From Bin16 sp965206315 (GTDB lineage: Bacteria > Chloroflexota > Dehalococcoidia > Lucifugimonadales > Australimonadaceae): a DNA stretch of 64,000 bases. Every line of letters begins with the position of its first letter. Position 1 is the stretch's first letter. The notes beneath the pieces are model-generated. The model saw only the letters and a list, made by a program, of their open reading frames with translations. It was not told the origin of the DNA and did no database searches. A program made the position numbers and the translations under genes. Shown here piece after piece: positions 14,988 to 24,180 of this stretch. The stretch is taken from assembly GCA_965206315.1 (NCBI GenBank), contig OZ242210.1, positions 682,001-746,000 of the forward strand, read 5' to 3'.

Positions 14988-16688
14988 TTGCATCTGACCG
15001 GCGCACAGATGGTCTGCGAAAGCCTGGTGCGGGAAGGAACGGACATCATGTTCGGCCTTCCCGGCGGCGCGATACTGCCGCTCTACCAGACGCTGCCGGA
15101 GTACCCGCAACTGCGGCACATCCTCGTGCGGCACGAGCAGAACGCCGGTCACGCGGCGGACGGCTATGCGCGCGCGTCCGGCAAGGTCGGCGTCGCCGTC
15201 GCGACATCCGGGCCCGGGGCGACGAACCTCGTGACGCCGCTCGCAACCGCGATGATGGACTCGGTCCCCATCGTGGCGATAACCGGACAGGTGCCGCGCG
15301 CCGCAATCGGGCGGGACGCGTTCCAGGAGACGGACACCACCGGCATAACGCTCCCTATCACCAAGCACAATTACCTCGTCATGGACACTGCGGACATCCC
15401 GCAGATCATGAGCGAGGCGTTCCACATCGCGCGTACGGGCCGCCCAGGCCCCGTGCTCATCGACCTGCCGCGCGACGTGCTCACCGAGAGCGACGACTTC
15501 GACTACCCGGAGCACGTCGACCTTCCCTCCTACAAGCCGACGATGGAGGGGCACGGGCAGATGATCAAGCGCGCCGCGCAGCTCATCGCGGAGTCGCAGC
15601 GGCCGCTCCTCATGGTGGGACACGGCGCGATCATCTCCGGCGCCTTCGCCGAAGTACGGGAGATAGCGGAGAAGGCCCAGATCCCCGTCATCACCACGCT
15701 GCTCGGCATCGGCAGCTTCTCCGGCGAGCACATCCTGAGCATGGGCATGCCGGGGATGCACGGCCAGGCCTACAACAACTGGGCCATCGACCGCGCCGAC
15801 CTCATCATCGGGGTCGGGATGCGGTTCGACGACCGGGTCACGGGCAGGCTGAGCGCCTTCGCCCCCAACGCGAAGGTCATCCACATCGACATCGACCCCG
15901 CCGAGGTGGGCAAGAACGTGCGCGTCACGGTGCCCATCGTCGGCGACGCGAAGCGCGTGCTGCATGCGCTCGCCAAGCAGGTGGAGCAAGTCTCCCGTCC
16001 CGAGTGGATCGCGGAGATAGACGCCCTCCGCTCCGAGCATCCCCTGGGCTCCGGCGAGGGCAGCGGGCTCCGCCCGCAGCACGTCGTGCGCGAGCTGTGC
16101 GCGGTCACGGACGGACGCGCCATCGTCGTCACCGGCGTGGGGCAGCACCAGATGTGGGCGGCCCAGCACTACGTGTTCAAGGAGCAGGGCTCCTGGATCA
16201 CGTCCGGCGGGCTGGGGACGATGGGCTTCGAGGTGCCCGCTGCGATGGGCGCGGCGTTCGCGCAGCCCAACCGGCAGGTGTGGAGCATCGCCGGGGACGG
16301 CGGCTTCCAGATGACGATGTCCGAGCTGGCGACCATCGTGGAGCACAACGTGCCCGTGAAGTTCGCCATCCTGAACAACAACAACCTCGGTCTCGTGCGG
16401 CAGCTGCAGGACCTGTTCTACAGCGGTTCGCGCGTGGCGTCCGGCTACACCGCCAACCCGGACTTCGTGAAGCTCGCCGAGGCGTACGGCATCTGGGCGA
16501 AGCACGTGACGGACGAGCCGCAGGTGCGGTCCGCGATAGAAGAGGCCGCTGCGGTGGACGGACCCGCCATCATCGACTTCCACGTCGAGCCGGAGGAGAA
16601 CGTGTACCCGCACGTTCCGGCGGGAGAGAGCGTGTTCGAGATGATCGAGTCCCCGGAGGGACGGGAAGCGCTGTCATGGCTGACATGA
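14988..16688 (+). CDS. ilvB: Acetolactate synthase large subunit
   Basis: This ThDP enzyme condenses pyruvate or 2-ketobutyrate in Val, Leu and Ile synthesis. The sequence opens LTGAQMVCESLVREGT and has the catalytic Glu in LVRHEQNAGHAADGYARASG. The ThDP motif GDGGFQMTMSEL...NNN is near residue 440. The frame is open upstream, but an ATG at 14913 lies inside the T-box terminator hairpin, so it is rejected. The TTG at 14988, just after GAGGGAG, is the best start (566 residues), although the spacing is short and the start is uncertain. The 3' end overlaps ilvN by 13 bp. Confidence 0.93.
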   Translation: MHLTGAQMVCESLVREGTDIMFGLPGGAILPLYQTLPEYPQLRHILVRHEQNAGHAADGYARASGKVGVAVATSGPGATNLVTPLATAMMDSVPIVAITGQVPRAAIGRDAFQETDTTGITLPITKHNYLVMDTADIPQIMSEAFHIARTGRPGPVLIDLPRDVLTESDDFDYPEHVDLPSYKPTMEGHGQMIKRAAQLIAESQRPLLMVGHGAIISGAFAEVREIAEKAQIPVITTLLGIGSFSGEHILSMGMPGMHGQAYNNWAIDRADLIIGVGMRFDDRVTGRLSAFAPNAKVIHIDIDPAEVGKNVRVTVPIVGDAKRVLHALAKQVEQVSRPEWIAEIDALRSEHPLGSGEGSGLRPQHVVRELCAVTDGRAIVVTGVGQHQMWAAQHYVFKEQGSWITSGGLGTMGFEVPAAMGAAFAQPNRQVWSIAGDGGFQMTMSELATIVEHNVPVKFAILNNNNLGLVRQLQDLFYSGSRVASGYTANPDFVKLAEAYGIWAKHVTDEPQVRSAIEEAAAVDGPAIIDFHVEPEENVYPHVPAGESVFEMIESPEGREALSWLT

Positions 16689-17245
16689 GCGTCAACGGGC
16701 ACGTCCACACGATAACGGCGCTGGTGCACGACAGGCCGGGGGTGCTGGCGCGCGTCGCGGGGCTGTTCTCCCGGCGAGGGTTCAACATCTCCAGCCTTGC
16801 GGTCGGTCACAGCGAGACGGCGGGGCTCTCCCGCATGACGTTCGTCGTGGAGGGCGGGGACTGGGTGGTTGAGCAGGTGACGAAGCAGCTCTACAAGCTG
16901 ATAGACGTCGTGCGTGTCACGAATATCTCGTCGGAGAGCAGTGTCGTGCGCGAGATGGCGCTGCTGAAGGTGAAGTCCAGCAAGGAGTCCCGTCCGGAGA
17001 TCATGCAGATCGTGGATATCTTCCGCGCCGGCATCGTGGACGTGGGCAAGGAAACGCTCATCATCGAGGTGACGGGCGACGAGGAGAAGATAGACGCGCT
17101 CATCAAGCTGCTCCAGCCGTTCGGCGTCCGCGAGACGATGCGGACCGGACGGATAGCGATGACCCGCGGCGGCGTGGCCACGGGCACGAAGCAGGCGGCT
17201 TCCGCAGCCGCGCAGAGCGCGCCGGACACGGAAGTCGTCCCCTGA
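16676..17245 (+). CDS. ilvN: Acetolactate synthase small (regulatory) subunit
   Basis: The 189-residue protein has an N-terminal ACT domain (HTITALVHDRPGVLARVAGLFSRRGFNI is split over residues 10-37) and the ALS_ss C-terminal domain from about 85. It binds valine and tunes IlvB activity. A low-complexity Ala-rich tail of about 20 residues follows the domain. Overlap with ilvB suggests coupled translation and equal subunit supply. Confidence 0.94.
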   Translation: MADMSVNGHVHTITALVHDRPGVLARVAGLFSRRGFNISSLAVGHSETAGLSRMTFVVEGGDWVVEQVTKQLYKLIDVVRVTNISSESSVVREMALLKVKSSKESRPEIMQIVDIFRAGIVDVGKETLIIEVTGDEEKIDALIKLLQPFGVRETMRTGRIAMTRGGVATGTKQAASAAAQSAPDTEVVP

Positions 17246-17284
17246 GGGACGTACGGGACCAGAATACGAGGAGGAGACGAGAGT

Positions 17285-18280
17285 ATGGCGAAGGTGTACT
17301 ACAAGGAGGATGCCGACATCAGCCGCTTGAACGGCAAGCGCGTCGGCGTCATCGGCTATGGCAGTCAGGGGCATGCGCACGCGCTCAACCTGCGCGACAA
17401 CGGCGTGGACGTGGTAGTCGGCCTGCTGCCGACCAGCGCCAGCCGTGCGAAGGCTGAGGCCGAGGGGCTGCGTGTCGCCACTCCGGCAGAGGCCACGAAG
17501 GAGAGCGACTACATCATGGTGCTCGCGCCGGACACCGCGCAGCGCAGCATCTACACGGAGTCCATCGAGCCGAACCTGGACAGCTCCAAGACGCTGATGT
17601 TCGCGCACGGCTTCAACATCCACTTCGGGGAGATTCAACCGCCAGCCAACGTGGACGTGTCGATGATCGCCCCGAAGGCGCCCGGGCACCGGGTGCGCGA
17701 GGTGTTCGTCGACGGACAGGGGGTACCGTCGCTCGTGGCGATCCACCAGGACGCCTCGGGCGACGCGCTTGCGAACGCACTGGCTTACGGCGCGGGCATC
17801 GGCTCGGACCGGGCAGGCATCGTGGAGACGACGTTCAAGGAAGAGACGGAGACCGACCTCTTCGGCGAGCAGACCGTGCTCTGCGGCGGCGTCACCAGCC
17901 TCATCACCAACGCGTTCGAGGTGCTCGTCGAGGCCGGCTATCAGCCGGAGATCGCCTACTTCGAGGTGATGCACGAGCTCAAGCTCATCGTCGACCTGCT
18001 CTACGAGGGCGGCATGAAGTACATGCGCTACTCGGTGAGCGACACCGCGGAGTACGGCGACTACAGCCGCGGCTCCCGTGTGGTGGACGAGCACGCCCGC
18101 GCCGAGATGAAGCGCGTGCTCCAGGAGATCCAGGACGGCTCGTTCGCCCGCGAGTGGATCGCCGAGAACCACGAAGGACAGCCGCGCTTCAAGGCGATGC
18201 GCGAAGCGGCCGCCGGCCACGAGATAGAGACCGTCGGAGCGGAGCTCCGGGGGATGATGACCTTCCTGGGGAAGAAGTAG
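17285..18280 (+). CDS. ilvC: Ketol-acid reductoisomerase (NADP+), class I
   Basis: The enzyme isomerises and reduces acetolactate or acetohydroxybutyrate using Mg2+ and NAD(P)H. The 331-residue length is that of short class I enzymes. GYGSQGHAHALNL (25-37) is the Rossmann motif. The loop after strand 2 reads GLLPTSAS, with Ser at the phosphate-binding positions. The C-terminal domain holds DLFGEQTVLCGG and EVMHELKLIVDLLYEGG, with the Mg2+ ligands. GAGGAGACGAG precedes the ATG. It follows ilvN by 39 bp. Confidence 0.96.
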   Translation: MAKVYYKEDADISRLNGKRVGVIGYGSQGHAHALNLRDNGVDVVVGLLPTSASRAKAEAEGLRVATPAEATKESDYIMVLAPDTAQRSIYTESIEPNLDSSKTLMFAHGFNIHFGEIQPPANVDVSMIAPKAPGHRVREVFVDGQGVPSLVAIHQDASGDALANALAYGAGIGSDRAGIVETTFKEETETDLFGEQTVLCGGVTSLITNAFEVLVEAGYQPEIAYFEVMHELKLIVDLLYEGGMKYMRYSVSDTAEYGDYSRGSRVVDEHARAEMKRVLQEIQDGSFAREWIAENHEGQPRFKAMREAAAGHEIETVGAELRGMMTFLGKK

Positions 18281-18329
18281 ACCGCCGGCACAGCGGAGGC
18301 CGTGAGCGGCCTGTATGCGGAGGAATGAC

Positions 18330-19880
18330 ATGGAAGACCGAGTGCTCATCTTCGACACCACGCTCCGGGACGGAGAACAGTCGGCCGGGGCGGGGATGAC
18401 CGTGGAAGAGAAGGTGGAGATCGCCAGGCAATTGGAGCGGCTCAACGTCGACATCATCGAGGCGGGCTTCCCCGTAAGTTCTCCCGGCGACTTCGAGGCG
18501 GTGCAGACGATCGCGCGTCAGGTACGGAAGCCGATCATCGCGGCGCTCGCGCACGCCAACGAGACCGCGGTGGACCGGGCCGGTGAGGCGCTGAAGGACG
18601 CGGCGCACCCGCGCATCCACATCTTCATCTCCTCCTCGGACCAGCACATCCAGCATCAGCTGCGCAAGAACCGGGAAGAGGTGGTGGAGATCGCAGTGAA
18701 GGCCGTGTCCCGCGCGCGCCAGTACACCGACGACGTGGAGTTCTCCCCCATGGACTCCAGCCGAACGGAGCGCGAGTTCCTCGCCCACATGGTGCGGGCC
18801 GCCGTCGACGCGGGCGCGACCACCATCAACATCCCGGACACGGTCGGCTACGCGGTGCCGGAGGAGTTCGGCGGCCTCATCACCTACCTGCGCGCCGAGG
18901 TGCCGGAGTTGGGCGACAGCGTCCGCATCTCCGTGCACTGCCACGACGACCTGGGCATGTCCGTGGCCAACAGCCTCTCCGCGGTGAAGGCGGGGGCCCG
19001 CCAGGTTGAGGGCTGCATCAACGGCATCGGCGAGCGCGCGGGCAACACCGCCGTCGAGGAAGTCATCATGGCGCTCCGCACACGCTCCGACTACTTCGGC
19101 GTCGACACGGACGTCGACACGAAGCAGCTCTACAACACCAGCCGGCTCGTGAGCCAGGTGAGCGGCTTCCCGGTTCAGCCGAACAAGGCCGTCATAGGAC
19201 GCAACGCCTTCCGGCACGCCTCGGGCATCCACCAGGACGGCGTGCTGAAGGAGCGCACCACCTACGAGATCCTGAACCCGCTGGACGTGGGCGTGCCTCG
19301 CAGCGAGCTCGTGCTCGGCAAGCTGAGCGGACGCCACGGCCTCCGGTCCCGGCTCGAGGAGCTCGGCTACGCGCTGACCAACGAGGAACTCGACAAGGTG
19401 CACGAGTCGTTCAAGGAACTCGCCGACAAGAAGCGCGAGGTGACCGACCGCGACCTCATCGCGCTCATGGGCAACGAGCGCACTGCCATCGCGGAGACGT
19501 ACTCGCTCGAGCACGTGCAGGTGACCTGCGGCACCGGTGAGATCCCGACCGCTACCGTCCAACTCTCCCACGAGGACGGGGCGACCTACACCGATGCGGC
19601 AACGGGCACCGGTCCGGTCGACGCCGTGTACAAGGCGATCAACCGCATCGTCGGCGTCCCGAACGAGCTGACGGAGTTCAGCGTCAACTCGGTCACGGAG
19701 GGCATCGACGCCATCGGCGAGGTGAGCATCCGCATCGAGCAGAACGGCATGCCGTACATCGGGCGCGGGGCCGACACGGACATCATCGTCGCGTGCGCCC
19801 AAGCCTACATGAACGCGCTCAACCGCCTGATCGCGATGGGCGACACCTCGCGCTCCCCGGAGGCAGCGGGCGCCGTCTAG
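18330..19880 (+). CDS. leuA: 2-Isopropylmalate synthase
   Basis: The enzyme condenses acetyl-CoA with 2-ketoisovalerate, the first committed step to leucine. The 516-residue protein starts MEDRVLIFDTTLRDGEQ, the HMGL-like signature, with HCHDDLGMSVANS near 210 for the metal site. A C-terminal LeuA dimer domain (about 390-505) serves for leucine feedback. The chosen ATG has GGAGGAATGAC in front and is better than one five codons upstream. The T-box codon and this gene agree on leucine as the operon's signal. Confidence 0.96.
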   Translation: MEDRVLIFDTTLRDGEQSAGAGMTVEEKVEIARQLERLNVDIIEAGFPVSSPGDFEAVQTIARQVRKPIIAALAHANETAVDRAGEALKDAAHPRIHIFISSSDQHIQHQLRKNREEVVEIAVKAVSRARQYTDDVEFSPMDSSRTEREFLAHMVRAAVDAGATTINIPDTVGYAVPEEFGGLITYLRAEVPELGDSVRISVHCHDDLGMSVANSLSAVKAGARQVEGCINGIGERAGNTAVEEVIMALRTRSDYFGVDTDVDTKQLYNTSRLVSQVSGFPVQPNKAVIGRNAFRHASGIHQDGVLKERTTYEILNPLDVGVPRSELVLGKLSGRHGLRSRLEELGYALTNEELDKVHESFKELADKKREVTDRDLIALMGNERTAIAETYSLEHVQVTCGTGEIPTATVQLSHEDGATYTDAATGTGPVDAVYKAINRIVGVPNELTEFSVNSVTEGIDAIGEVSIRIEQNGMPYIGRGADTDIIVACAQAYMNALNRLIAMGDTSRSPEAAGAV

Positions 19881-19909
19881 GTACGCTCCCGGTCTCTCCC
19901 TTGCAGGGC

Positions 19910-19964
19910 TTGACCGGCTGCTTGGAAACCTTTACCATCTATCCTACTGGTAAGGAATACCAAG
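19910..19964 (+). promoter_or_regulatory. Promoter and palindromic operator of the AbrB/PIN module
   Basis: TTGACC (19910-19915), 17 bp and TACCAT (19933-19938) form a plausible promoter inside the leu operon. An imperfect 44-bp palindrome spans 19921-19964. Its outer arms are CTTGG and CCAAG, and its inner arms are CCTTTACCA (19929-19937) and TGGTAAGG (19948-19955). The -10 box lies in the left inner arm. This is the expected layout for autoregulation by an AbrB-type antitoxin with or without toxin. Confidence 0.7.
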
Positions 19965-19979
19965 CAGCCGAGGCTCGCC

Positions 19980-20522
19980 ATGCGCACGATAACCGTCAGC
20001 AGCAAGAATCAGATAACCATACCTGTCGCCATCCTCCGGGAAATTGGCATCAGCCCCGGCGACACGCTGGCCGCAGCCGTCATAGATGGGGACATTGTCC
20101 TCGTGAAGGAGCCGGAGAGCTGGGTGCAGTATTTTCAGGGGAGTATGAAGGGGGCCTACGGCGGCACCAAAGAGAGCATCGACCGTTATGTTCTCCGCGA
20201 GCGCGAAAGTTGGTACGAGCCGCTGTCCGAGCACATCAGCGACTCGGACCCACGCGAGTGGTGCAAACGGTTCGAGGACCTCTACGCCACGGACAGCGGC
20301 GTGCGGGCGGTCGCCGACACCCTCATGGACTGCCCGCACCACGTGGCCACGTTCCCGGACCTGGCGTGGCTCATCCCCGATAATGGCCACCCGGCCGACC
20401 TGACCCAGACGCTGGACAGGCTCACGTCCAGCCGCTGGGTGCGCCGCATCCCGGCGCAGGATGAGGAGCCTGAGCGCTACCGGCTGGACGGCGAGATAGC
20501 AGCGTCGCTCAGGGCCGCGTGA
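19980..20522 (+). CDS. AbrB/SpoVT-type antitoxin with C-terminal extension
   Basis: Residues 1-45 (MRTITVSSKNQITIPVAILREIG and following) form a SpoVT/AbrB swapped-hairpin DNA-binding domain, as in VapB antitoxins. Most such antitoxins have about 80 residues; this one has 180. The extra C-terminal part contains several Trp residues and is not recognisable. It may neutralise the toxin or do something else. The stop overlaps the PIN gene start by one base (TGATG). The palindrome just upstream is the likely operator. Confidence 0.75.
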   Translation: MRTITVSSKNQITIPVAILREIGISPGDTLAAAVIDGDIVLVKEPESWVQYFQGSMKGAYGGTKESIDRYVLRERESWYEPLSEHISDSDPREWCKRFEDLYATDSGVRAVADTLMDCPHHVATFPDLAWLIPDNGHPADLTQTLDRLTSSRWVRRIPAQDEEPERYRLDGEIAASLRAA

Positions 20523-20974
20523 TGACGTCGGCACTGAGCGACGCTCTCACGGGCAGGACACGGATAGCGTTCGACACCAACGCTGTCATCTACTACCTTG
20601 AGGACGTTTACCCGTACGGCGTCTACGCGGCGCAGGCGTTCTCACTCCTCGCGAGCGGCGCAGCGGTCGGCTTCGTATCGACTATGGTGGAGATGGAGAC
20701 ACTGGTGCGCCCGCTCCGCATGCGCGACAGGGGCCTGTTGTTCTCCATCCGCCGGTTCTTCGCCCTCCACCCCAACCTGTACGTCACTCCCGTGAGCAGC
20801 GACATTGCGCAAGCGGCAGCGCAGGTGCGCGCCTCCACCAACTTGAAAGCGCCGGATGCTATCATCGCAGCGACTGCAGCGGCGGACCGCTGCGACATCA
20901 TCATCGGCAACGACCGCGCATTCGCCAGGAACAGTGACGTCCCCTACCTGGTCCTGGGCGATTTCGCCGTCTGA
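20522..20974 (+). CDS. PIN-domain toxin (VapC-like)
   Basis: The 150-residue PIN domain keeps the acidic metal-site set: Asp18 (FDTNAV), Glu57 or Glu59, Asp112 (APDAIIAATA) and Asp131 (GNDRAF). VapC-type proteins are RNases, often cutting tRNA. It is paired with the preceding AbrB-type gene. leuC follows 18 bp later with no terminator seen, so leuC-leuD-leuB must be transcribed through this module, or from its promoter. Confidence 0.87.
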   Translation: MTSALSDALTGRTRIAFDTNAVIYYLEDVYPYGVYAAQAFSLLASGAAVGFVSTMVEMETLVRPLRMRDRGLLFSIRRFFALHPNLYVTPVSSDIAQAAAQVRASTNLKAPDAIIAATAAADRCDIIIGNDRAFARNSDVPYLVLGDFAV

Positions 20975-20992
20975 ACAGAAGCGGAGGATCAG

Positions 20993-22396
20993 ATGGCCCC
21001 CAAGACGATGTTCGAGAAGATATGGGACGCCCACGTGGTGCGTGAGGAGGAGGGCAAGCCCTCCCTGCTCTACGTCGACCTGCACCTCGTCCACGAGGTT
21101 ACGTCGCCCCAGGCGTTCGACGGCCTGCGCCTCAACAACCGCCGCATCCGGCGGCTCGACAAGACCGTCGCCGTCGCCGACCACAACGTCCCCACCAACG
21201 ACCGCGACAAACCCCTCACCGACGAGGTCTCGAAGGCGCAGCTCGAGGCGATGCAGCGCAACGCGGACGAGTTCGGCCTCGAGTACCACGACATGTTCAG
21301 CGAGAAGCAGGGCATCGTCCACGTCATCGGCCCGGAGCAGGGGCGCACGCAGCCCGGCATGATTATCGTCTGCGGCGACAGCCACACCGCGACGCACGGC
21401 GCGGTCGGCGCGATGGCGTTCGGCATCGGCACGTCCGAGGTCGAGCACGTCCTCGCGACGCAGTGCATCTGGCAGGCGAAGCCGAGGACGATGGAGGTCC
21501 GCGTGGACGGCACGCTCGGCTTCGGTGTCACGCCCAAGGACGTCATCCTCGCCATCATCGGGAAGATCGGCACGTCCGGCGGCATCGGCCATGCGATCGA
21601 GTACACCGGCTCCGTCTTCCGCGAGATGTCCATGGAGGGCCGCATGACGGTCTGCAACATGTCCATCGAGGCGGGAGCACGCACCGGCATGGTCGCGCCT
21701 GACGAGACGACCTTCGCCTACCTGAAGGGGCGCGAGTACGCCCCGAAGGACGGCGACTGGGACGCCGCCGTCGAGCGCTGGACGGCCCTCCGCACCGACC
21801 CCGATGCAACGTTCGACACCGTCGTCACGCTGGACGCTGCTGACATCCAACCGCAGGTGACGTGGGGCACGAACCCCGCGCAGGTGCTCCCCGTAGGCGG
21901 GCGTGTGCCGAAGCCTGACGAGTTCGAGTCGTCCCAGGAGCAGGGCGCCGTGGAGAAGGCGCTCGCGTACATGGGCCTGAATGGCGGCGAGCGCATCCAG
22001 GACATCGCCGTCGACACGGTCTTCATCGGCTCGTGTACCAACTCCCGCATCGAGGACCTCCGGGCCGCCGCCGCGGTGGCGAAGGGTAAGCAGAAGGCGG
22101 ACAGCGTCCGCGCGCTCGTCGTACCCGGCTCATGGGCCGTGAAGCAGCAGGCGGAGGAGGAGGGGCTCGATCAGGTATTCACCGACGCGGGGTTCGAGTG
22201 GCGCGACGCCGGATGCTCGATGTGCCTCGCCATGAACCCGGACCGCCTCGCACCCGGCGAGCGCAGCGCCTCCACCTCCAACCGCAACTTCGAGGGACGG
22301 CAGGGCCCCGGCGGGCGCACGCACCTCGTCAGCCCGCCGATGGCGGCCGCAGCCGCTATCGCGGGGCACTTCGTGGACGTGCGGGACCTCAACTAA
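20993..22396 (+). CDS. leuC: 3-Isopropylmalate dehydratase large subunit
   Basis: The 4Fe-4S aconitase-family subunit isomerises 2- to 3-isopropylmalate with LeuD. The 467 residues match the bacterial LeuC length. Cluster ligands are seen in IGSCTNSRIEDL and GCSMCLAMNPD; GDSHTATHGAVGA is the family signature near residue 128. GGAGGATCAG is a good ribosome-binding site. It is separated from leuA by the inserted toxin-antitoxin pair. Confidence 0.96.
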   Translation: MAPKTMFEKIWDAHVVREEEGKPSLLYVDLHLVHEVTSPQAFDGLRLNNRRIRRLDKTVAVADHNVPTNDRDKPLTDEVSKAQLEAMQRNADEFGLEYHDMFSEKQGIVHVIGPEQGRTQPGMIIVCGDSHTATHGAVGAMAFGIGTSEVEHVLATQCIWQAKPRTMEVRVDGTLGFGVTPKDVILAIIGKIGTSGGIGHAIEYTGSVFREMSMEGRMTVCNMSIEAGARTGMVAPDETTFAYLKGREYAPKDGDWDAAVERWTALRTDPDATFDTVVTLDAADIQPQVTWGTNPAQVLPVGGRVPKPDEFESSQEQGAVEKALAYMGLNGGERIQDIAVDTVFIGSCTNSRIEDLRAAAAVAKGKQKADSVRALVVPGSWAVKQQAEEEGLDQVFTDAGFEWRDAGCSMCLAMNPDRLAPGERSASTSNRNFEGRQGPGGRTHLVSPPMAAAAAIAGHFVDVRDLN

Positions 22397-22432
22397 CGAG
22401 TCCGGACGCGGTTCCGGCCCAGGAGTACACGG

Positions 22433-23020
22433 ATGGACGCTTTCACGAAACACACCGGCAAGGTCGTTCCCTACGACATGCCGAACGTCGACACCGACCA
22501 GATCATCCCGGCGCGCTTCCTCAAGAAGATCGACCGCGTCGGCTTCGGCGAACTGCTCTTCTACGAGCTGCGCTACGAGGAGGACGGCTCCCCCAAGCCC
22601 GGCTTCATCCTGAACCAGCCGCAGTACGCCGGCGGTACCGTCCTCGTGAGTGGACCGCAGTTCGGCATCGGCTCCTCACGTGAGCACGCGCCGTGGGCCA
22701 TCCAGCAGTACGGCTTCCGCGTCGTCATCGCGCCGAGTTTCGGCGACATCTTCCGCAACAACTGCTACCAGAACGGCCTCCTCCCCGTCATGCTCAACGC
22801 CGCTGAGGTCGACACGATCATCGCCCGCGCCCAGGAGATCCAGGGCTATGAGCTAACCGTCGACCTCGAGGCGCAGCAGGTCACCGACGGCCACGGCCTG
22901 GCCGCATCGTTCGACATCGACCCCTTCCGCAAGGAGAACCTCGTGCAGGGGCTGGACGACATCGGCCTGACCATGCAGCACGAATCGGCGATCGACGCTT
23001 TCGAGAGCGCCAACGCCTGA
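22433..23020 (+). CDS. leuD: 3-Isopropylmalate dehydratase small subunit
   Basis: This is the 195-residue swivel-domain partner of LeuC. The N terminus MDAFTKHTGKVVPYDMPNVD and the motif FGIGSSREHAPWA (83-95) with the substrate-binding Ser/Arg are typical. It lies 36 bp after leuC and 50 bp before leuB. Confidence 0.96.
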   Translation: MDAFTKHTGKVVPYDMPNVDTDQIIPARFLKKIDRVGFGELLFYELRYEEDGSPKPGFILNQPQYAGGTVLVSGPQFGIGSSREHAPWAIQQYGFRVVIAPSFGDIFRNNCYQNGLLPVMLNAAEVDTIIARAQEIQGYELTVDLEAQQVTDGHGLAASFDIDPFRKENLVQGLDDIGLTMQHESAIDAFESANA

Positions 23021-23070
23021 GACACGCTCCGACTCCGCCGCGAAACACGCGGGCACTCCGAGGTACGCAC

Positions 23071-24171
23071 ATGGCCACTTTCGACATCATGGTTCTGCCG
23101 GGCGACGGCATCGGCCCGGAGGTCACCGGCGCGTCCCAGCAGGTGCTGGACGCCGTCGCCGCTCGCTGGAAGCACAACTTCCGCTACCAGTCCGACGTGG
23201 TCGGCGGGGGCGCGATCGACGCCTACGGCACGCCGCTGCGCGACGAGACCGTCCGCACAGCGAAGCGCGCGAACGCCGTGCTCTTCGGTGCGGTCGGCGG
23301 CCCGAAGTGGGACAACGAGCCGGTGCGCCCTGAGGCGGCCATCCTCGGCCTCCGCAAGGCGCTCGGCCTCTACGCCAACATCCGCCCCGTGAAGGTCTTC
23401 CCCGGCATGGAGCCCGCGAGCCCGCTCAAGGACGATCGCGTACGCGGCGCGGACATGGTCATCCTGCGCGAGCTCACTGGCGGCCTCTACTACGCCCCGC
23501 CCAAGAAGCGCTGGGAGACGAAGGCCGGGCGCAAGGGTGTCGACACGCTTCTCTACACCGAGAAGGAGATCGAGCGCATACTGCGCGTCGGCTTCGAGCT
23601 CGCACGCTCCCGCCGCAAGAAGCTCACCTCCGTCGACAAGGCGAACGTCCTCCAGTCCTCGCGCCTCTGGCGCGAGATCGCCATCGAAGTCTCGAAGGAC
23701 TACCCGGACGTCGAACTGGAGCACCAGCTGGTCGACTCCTGCGCGATGGTCCTCATCACACGCCCCACCAGTTTCGACGTGATGGTCATGGAGAACATGT
23801 TCGGCGACATCATCTCCGACGAGGCCGCCGTCCTCTCCGCGTCGCTCGGCATGCTGCCGTCCGCCAGCCTCGCCGGGCTCCCCGGCAAGGACGCGAAGGG
23901 CAGGACGCGAAAGGTGAAGGGTCTCTACGAGCCGAGCCACGGCAGCGCGCCCGACATCGCCGGCCAGGGCAAGGCCAACCCCGTCGGCTCCATCCTCAGC
24001 GCAGCGTTCATGCTGCAGTACTCGTTCGGGCTCGCCGAAGAGGCCGCCGCCGTCAACGCCGCGGTCGAGAGCGCGCTGAACGACGGCCACCGCACCGCCG
24101 ACCTCGCCCCTCCCGGCGCGGAGTTCTCCACCACTCAGCACATGACCGACATGATCCTCGAGCGGCTGTAG
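23071..24171 (+). CDS. leuB: 3-Isopropylmalate dehydrogenase
   Basis: This NAD+-dependent oxidative decarboxylase gives 4-methyl-2-oxopentanoate. The 366-residue sequence has LPGDGIGPEV at the N terminus, LRELTGGLYY near 132, and MFGDIISDEAAVLSASLGMLPSAS near 248 with the metal-binding Asp residues. EPSHGSAPDIAGQGKANP marks the NAD site. It is the last leucine gene of the operon. The TauE gene begins 9 bp after its stop. Confidence 0.96.
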   Translation: MATFDIMVLPGDGIGPEVTGASQQVLDAVAARWKHNFRYQSDVVGGGAIDAYGTPLRDETVRTAKRANAVLFGAVGGPKWDNEPVRPEAAILGLRKALGLYANIRPVKVFPGMEPASPLKDDRVRGADMVILRELTGGLYYAPPKKRWETKAGRKGVDTLLYTEKEIERILRVGFELARSRRKKLTSVDKANVLQSSRLWREIAIEVSKDYPDVELEHQLVDSCAMVLITRPTSFDVMVMENMFGDIISDEAAVLSASLGMLPSASLAGLPGKDAKGRTRKVKGLYEPSHGSAPDIAGQGKANPVGSILSAAFMLQYSFGLAEEAAAVNAAVESALNDGHRTADLAPPGAEFSTTQHMTDMILERL

Positions 24172-24180
24172 GCCGCGCCG

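Noticed and set aside
14913..16688. ATG at 14913 as ilvB start
   Set aside because: It lies in the loop and stem of the T-box terminator and would add a peptide encoded by the T-run, absent from IlvB proteins.
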